From: Desulfobacterales bacterium
Lineage (GTDB): Bacteria; Desulfobacterota; Desulfobacteria; Desulfobacterales; JADGBH01
DNA: 54,245 nt
Reading direction: 5' to 3'
Assembly: GCA_015231595.1 (NCBI GenBank)
Contig: JADGBH010000025.1
Span: 1 to 54,245, forward strand
Each line of letters starts with the position of its first letter. Position 1 is the first letter of the stretch. The translations under genes and the position numbers were made by a program. Positions 54,130 through 54,245 of the stretch are shown piece by piece. The notes under the pieces are model-generated. The model searched no databases, was not told the DNA's origin, and was given only the letters and a program-made list of their open reading frames with translations.

Positions 54130-54227
54130 TTGCCGTAAAGCCCATGCCTTTAGGCATGGGGATGTAAGGCAATTTTCAATCATTTTTTTAGTCTGAGCTA
54201 TAGCGAAGGCAAAAAACTGATTGAAAA
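54130..54227 (+). mobile_element. Hairpin end resembling an IS200/IS605 (TnpB) element boundary
   Basis: TTGCC and GGCAA enclose an inner stem CCCATGCC / GGCATGGG (54141-54160) in the arrangement AAAGCCCATGCCTTTAGGC, typical of right-end/omega-RNA hairpins of tnpB elements. Just beyond, TTTTCAATCA (54173-54182) and TGATTGAAAA (54218-54227) form a second inverted repeat. No transposase lies in the window, so this is either a solo remnant or the edge of an element outside it. Assignment is from remembered motif similarity. Confidence 0.5.
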
Positions 54228-54245
54228 CCATTTTTTCGTTGATAT

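Noticed and set aside
1..54245. tRNA, rRNA, CRISPR array or complete insertion sequence
   Set aside because: Reading the intergenic stretches showed no tRNA T-loop/acceptor pattern, no regularly spaced direct repeats and no transposase gene. A tRNAscan or CRISPR search would be decisive.

Overview
The window looks like chromosome of a low-GC, strictly anaerobic Desulfobacterota bacterium, probably a Desulfobacterales sulfate reducer or relative. This is inferred from an rnf operon headed by a multiheme cytochrome c, a hybrid cluster protein, rubrerythrin-type and universal stress proteins, a CZB-type chemoreceptor, and the rpsF-rpsR-DUF2232-rplI-dnaB order. No rRNA, tRNA or CRISPR array was recognised.

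Layout. 0.1-3.9 kb: hcp, with a FNR/HcpR-like operator at -41.5 from a candidate promoter, and an amylosucrase. 3.9-6.4 kb: a cyclic-di-GMP-I riboswitch in front of a secreted family I.5-like lipase. 6.4-10.2 kb: an operon of a 14-repeat WD40 lipoprotein, a small HAMP-like membrane protein and a GspC-like PDZ protein. 10.3-21.2 kb: a block of visibly higher GC (sampled 60-base lines give 50-55% against 30% in the flanks). It holds acetyl-CoA synthetase, a sigma-54 activator and a nine-gene self-contained type II fatty-acid synthesis operon: enoyl reductase, FabA, FabG, FabZ, FabF, ACP, acyltransferase, phosphopantetheinyl transferase and beta-ketodecanoyl-type KASIII. That operon has a near-consensus -24/-12 promoter.

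21.5-34.2 kb: a metallo-beta-lactamase-fold protein, a porin with a PstS-like protein, universal stress proteins, UbiA-like prenyltransferase, B12/radical SAM protein, sensor kinase, rubrerythrin-like protein and the ribosomal/dnaB operon. 34.3-41.8 kb: a two-domain protein with an acyl-ACP-reductase-like C-terminus under another sigma-54 promoter, a chemoreceptor, and a GH31 lipoprotein related to sulfoquinovosidases. 41.8-48.6 kb: the complete rnf operon (cytochrome c, rnfC, D, G, E, A, B), with RnfB fused to a GltD-like flavoprotein. 48.7-53.9 kb: a hybrid kinase without an obvious phosphoacceptor histidine, and a floA/nfeD membrane-microdomain operon. The right edge carries a hairpin typical of IS200/IS605-type (TnpB) element ends.

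The most novel-looking unit is the fatty-acid island: an apparently acquired, sigma-54-controlled, nearly complete FAS II with its own ACP, activating enzyme and acyltransferase, suggesting a dedicated lipid made on demand. A small family of AT-rich intergenic repeats (core AAGGCTAAAAATATTAGAGATAG-like, at least five copies) is scattered through the non-coding DNA.
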